The notes under the pieces: model-generated
Told to the model about the DNA's origin: nothing
Seen by the model: the letters and a program-made list of their open reading frames with translations, nothing else
Database searches by the model: none
Position numbers and translations under genes: made by a program
Shown: piece by piece, positions 46,919-49,062 of the stretch
Position numbering within the stretch: the stretch's first letter is position 1
Layout: each line of letters begins with the position of its first letter
Assembly: GCA_943787435.1 (NCBI GenBank)
Contig: CALSMK010000011.1
Coordinates: 67,813 to 116,874 of the forward strand
DNA from: an uncultured Flavobacteriales bacterium
Lineage (GTDB): Bacteria; Bacteroidota; Bacteroidia; Flavobacteriales_D; Sanyastnellaceae
Direction: 5' to 3'
DNA length: 49,062 nucleotides

Positions 46919-47375
46919 GTGGATTCGAAACAAGATGTACATCCGAAGATACGAAAATTGGTGCGCGCGCGAGCAGAAAGGTCGCCGCGTCAAGTGCTGA
47001 AAAAAGCTGCGAGACTGGGGGTGCCAGTGAGAAACGCTGAGGCACAACTGAGTCAGTTGGAAGAGGAGGGTTTTGTGGACGCAGCTCGGTTCGCCAATGC
47101 CTTTGCGGCTGACCAAATCCGGTTGAAAAACTGGGGGCCCTCCAAGGTCTACGCCGCCCTGAGGCAAGTCCACGGTTTGGCGGGGAATTTGGCATCAGAA
47201 GCCTTGGCCGAAGTGGGCGAAGATGAAGTGAATAAGGCTGCCTTTCGGTCGGCGAAAATCTTGGCTTCGGGTCCGGTCCGAAATCGACCAGCAGAAGGCG
47301 ATTGCCGCCCTTTTGAGGAAAGGCTTCAGCTTTGAATCCGCAAGTCGGGCAGTGCAGGCCGCCATCGCCGATTAA
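46919..47375 (+). pseudogene. recX: Regulatory protein RecX, one frameshift near 47275
   Basis: It starts at GTG 46919 (the only start before the conserved part). It then reads the RecX helices RARAERSPRQVLKKAARLGVP, QLEEEGFVDAARFANAFAAD and KNWGPSKVYAALRQ. After ILASGPV the frame shifts and continues as IDQQKAIAALLRKGFSFESA to TAA 47373-47375, the usual RecX C-terminal repeat. About 151 residues. RecX inhibits RecA filaments. prfB begins 12 bases later. Confidence 0.8.
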
Positions 47376-47386
47376 CTTTGACCTCC

Positions 47387-48500
47387 ATGCTGACTGCTGA
47401 TCAGATCCAAACTTCCCGCGACCGCGTTGAGGCCCTTCGCGGATACCTCGCCATTGAACAAAAGCGGATCGACATTCTCGAAGACGAGAAATTGACCCAA
47501 GACCCTGAGTTCTGGAATGACGCCAAAGAGGCGGAAAAAGTCATGCGCAGAATGAGAACCAAAAAGGCTTGGCTCGAAGAGTTTGAAGCGGCAGATACCG
47601 CCGTTGAAGACGTTACAGGTCTTGTTTGAGTTTTTCAAAGAGGGCGAGAGCACCGAGGAAGAAGTGATGGCCCAAAACGCCAGCTTGCTTCAAAAAATTG
47701 AGGCATTGGAGTTCAAGCAGATGCTTTCAGACGAGGCCGACGGGCTGAACGCTGTGGTCCAAATCACGGCAGGTGCAGGTGGAACTGAGTCCTGCGATTG
47801 GGCGGGAATGCTCTTGCGGATGTACTCGATGTATGCGGACAAGGCGGGCTTCAAAGTCCGTGAAATTGACCGCCAAGATGGCGACGTGGCCGGTGTCAAA
47901 CAGGTCACGATGGAGGTGGATGGGGACTATGCTTTTGGCATGTTGAAGGGAGAAAATGGCGTGCACAGGTTGGTGCGAATCAGCCCCTATGACTCACAAG
48001 CGAGGCGCCACACCTCCTTCGTTTCGGTGTATGTGTACCCTCTGGTGGATGATAGCATCGAAATCGAAGTGAACCTATCAGACCTCACTTGGGACACCTT
48101 CCGTTCGGGAGGGGCGGGCGGTCAGAACGTCAACAAGGTCGAAACCGGTGTTCGCTTGAGGCACAAGCCAACGGGCATCATCATTGACAACACCGAAACT
48201 CGATCTCAATTGGGCAACAAGGAGAAGGCCATCCAGCTTTTGAAGTCCCAGCTCTACGAGATGGAAATGGCCAAGCGCAACGAGGGCCCGAGCAGAGATT
48301 GAGGCAGGAAAGAAGAAAAATCGAATGGGGCTCGCAAATCCGCTCCTATGTGCTTCAGCCGTACAAAATGGTGAAGGACCGTCCGTTCCGGTATACGAGA
48401 CGTCCAATTCGGATTGCCGTTTTGAACGGAGACCTTGAGGCCATGTTGAAAGCCAACTTGATGCATGCCGCTGCCGGAACGCTCGGCCAAAGAGGTTTGA
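47387..48500 (+). pseudogene. prfB: Peptide chain release factor 2, several frameshifts
   Basis: It begins MLTADQIQTSRDRVEALRGYL at 47387. The first frame ends at TGA 47627-47629; homology resumes in the +1 frame with [18 protein letters not shown]. The RF2 core follows: the GGQ motif in [19 protein letters not shown], and the SPF-type anticodon-mimic loop region before it ([18 protein letters not shown]). After [10 protein letters not shown] at 48302 at least three further shifts are needed within about 110 bases to follow IEWGSQIRSYVLQPYKMVKD, YETSNSD and AVLNGDLEAMLKANLM. The 3' end is set at the TGA 48498-48500, but this is a guess. Release factor 2 ends translation at UGA/UAA and is essential. 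Confidence 0.72.
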
Positions 48501-48529
48501 CGTTGTACCCCACGACAGGAACAAAGACC

Positions 48530-49062
48530 ATGAAGACCCGCATTGAAAAGGATACACTTGGAGAGGTGGCCGTTCCCGCTGACCAGTATTGGGGCGCTCA
48601 AACCGAGCGCAGTCGACACAACTTTCCCATTGGCCCAACCGGCAGCATGCCCCATAGAGGTGGTCCATGCGTTTGGCCATTTGAAAATGGCCGCCGCAAA
48701 GGCCCAACTGCGACCTCGGGGTCCTGTCGGCGCCCCAAGCGAGATATGATTGTGCGCGTCTGCCAAGAAATCATTGACGGCCAGCTTGATGACTGTTTTC
48801 CACTCGTGGTTTGGCAAACGGGATCGGGGGACCCAGTCGAACATGAACGTCAACGAGGGTCATCGCCAATCGGGCTCACGTCTTGGCTGGCGGAGTCTTG
48901 GGAGAAGGGGATCGCCCAGTGCACCCCAACGATGACGCCAACAAGTCTCAAAGCAGCAACGACACCTTCCCCACGGCCATGCACATTGCGGCATATGATC
49001 GAATCGTTAGAACCACCATTCCCGGGGTGGAGCGATTGAGGGATGCCCTGGCGACCAAAGCC
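48530..49062 (+). pseudogene. fumC: Class II fumarate hydratase, 5' part, frameshifted and cut by the window end
   Basis: It starts ATG 48530 with MKTRIEKDTLGEVAVPADQYWGAQTERS, written here across blocks (MKTRIEKDTLGEVAV / PADQYWGAQTERSRHNF). Homology then jumps frame several times: [67 protein letters not shown] and [15 protein letters not shown] can all be read near 48640-49060. These are the N-terminal blocks of FumC, which interconverts fumarate and malate in the TCA cycle. The catalytic Ser loop would be beyond the window end. Confidence 0.78.

Overview
The window comes from a member of the Bacteroidota, probably a marine Flavobacteriales-type organism of unusually high G+C for that group. 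Evidence includes a type IX secretion (T9SS) type-A C-terminal sorting domain, TAnnTTTG promoter-like boxes, the gene string dut / nucleotidyltransferase / TPR lipoprotein / DUF4292 / EnvC-like protein, a DnaG lacking all four zinc ligands, and marine-Bacteroidota-style Cys/Asp-rich repeat proteins. No insertion sequence, phage or CRISPR array was seen.

Layout. 1-943: 3' end of a sulfotransferase gene, tRNA-Val(GAC) with a terminator, and feoA. 930-15616: an almost gap-free run of 13 genes on the minus strand, many joined by ATGA stop/start overlaps. In transcription order it encodes a polyprenyl diphosphate synthase, a MORN-type lipoprotein, a glucosaminidase with LysM domains, homogentisate dioxygenase, HPPD, a fused peptide-type ABC ATPase, an enoyl-CoA hydratase, dUTPase, a nucleotidyltransferase, a TPR lipoprotein, a DUF4292 lipoprotein, an EnvC-like amidase activator and FeoB. 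FeoB meets feoA tail to tail. 15680-17815: yicC-gmk-nadD (+). 17838-19988: prs-rplY-pth (-). 20060-22071: a histidine kinase/response regulator pair (+). 22142-24179: dnaG (+, one frameshift), abutting recJ (-). 26006-27919: a Cys-repeat lipoprotein (+) abutting an OmpA-type lipoprotein (-).

27.9-41.1 kb is a surface-protein region. It holds a broken aldehyde dehydrogenase gene, tRNA-Gln(TTG), a broken YadA-head-like repeat protein, and a nearly 10 kb gene for a giant secreted protein (about 3,300 residues). The giant protein combines 14 CNYD cysteine repeats, about 10 Asp-rich calcium-type repeats, about 17 HYR-like repeats, a duplicated module of about 180 residues flanking the HYR array, and a T9SS sorting domain. 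41.1-49.06 kb returns to housekeeping genes: leuS (-), a polysaccharide deacetylase and a single-domain receiver (+), a DUF349 protein (-), recX, prfB and a truncated fumC (+).

Reading frames are intact from 0.7 to 27.9 kb (except dnaG) and from 31.8 to 45.9 kb. They are broken many times at 28.0-31.8 kb and 46.0-49.06 kb. Several breaks fall in homopolymers and hit essential genes such as prfB and dnaG, so base-level sequence or assembly error is more likely than gene decay. Products there were reconstructed by joining frames by eye.
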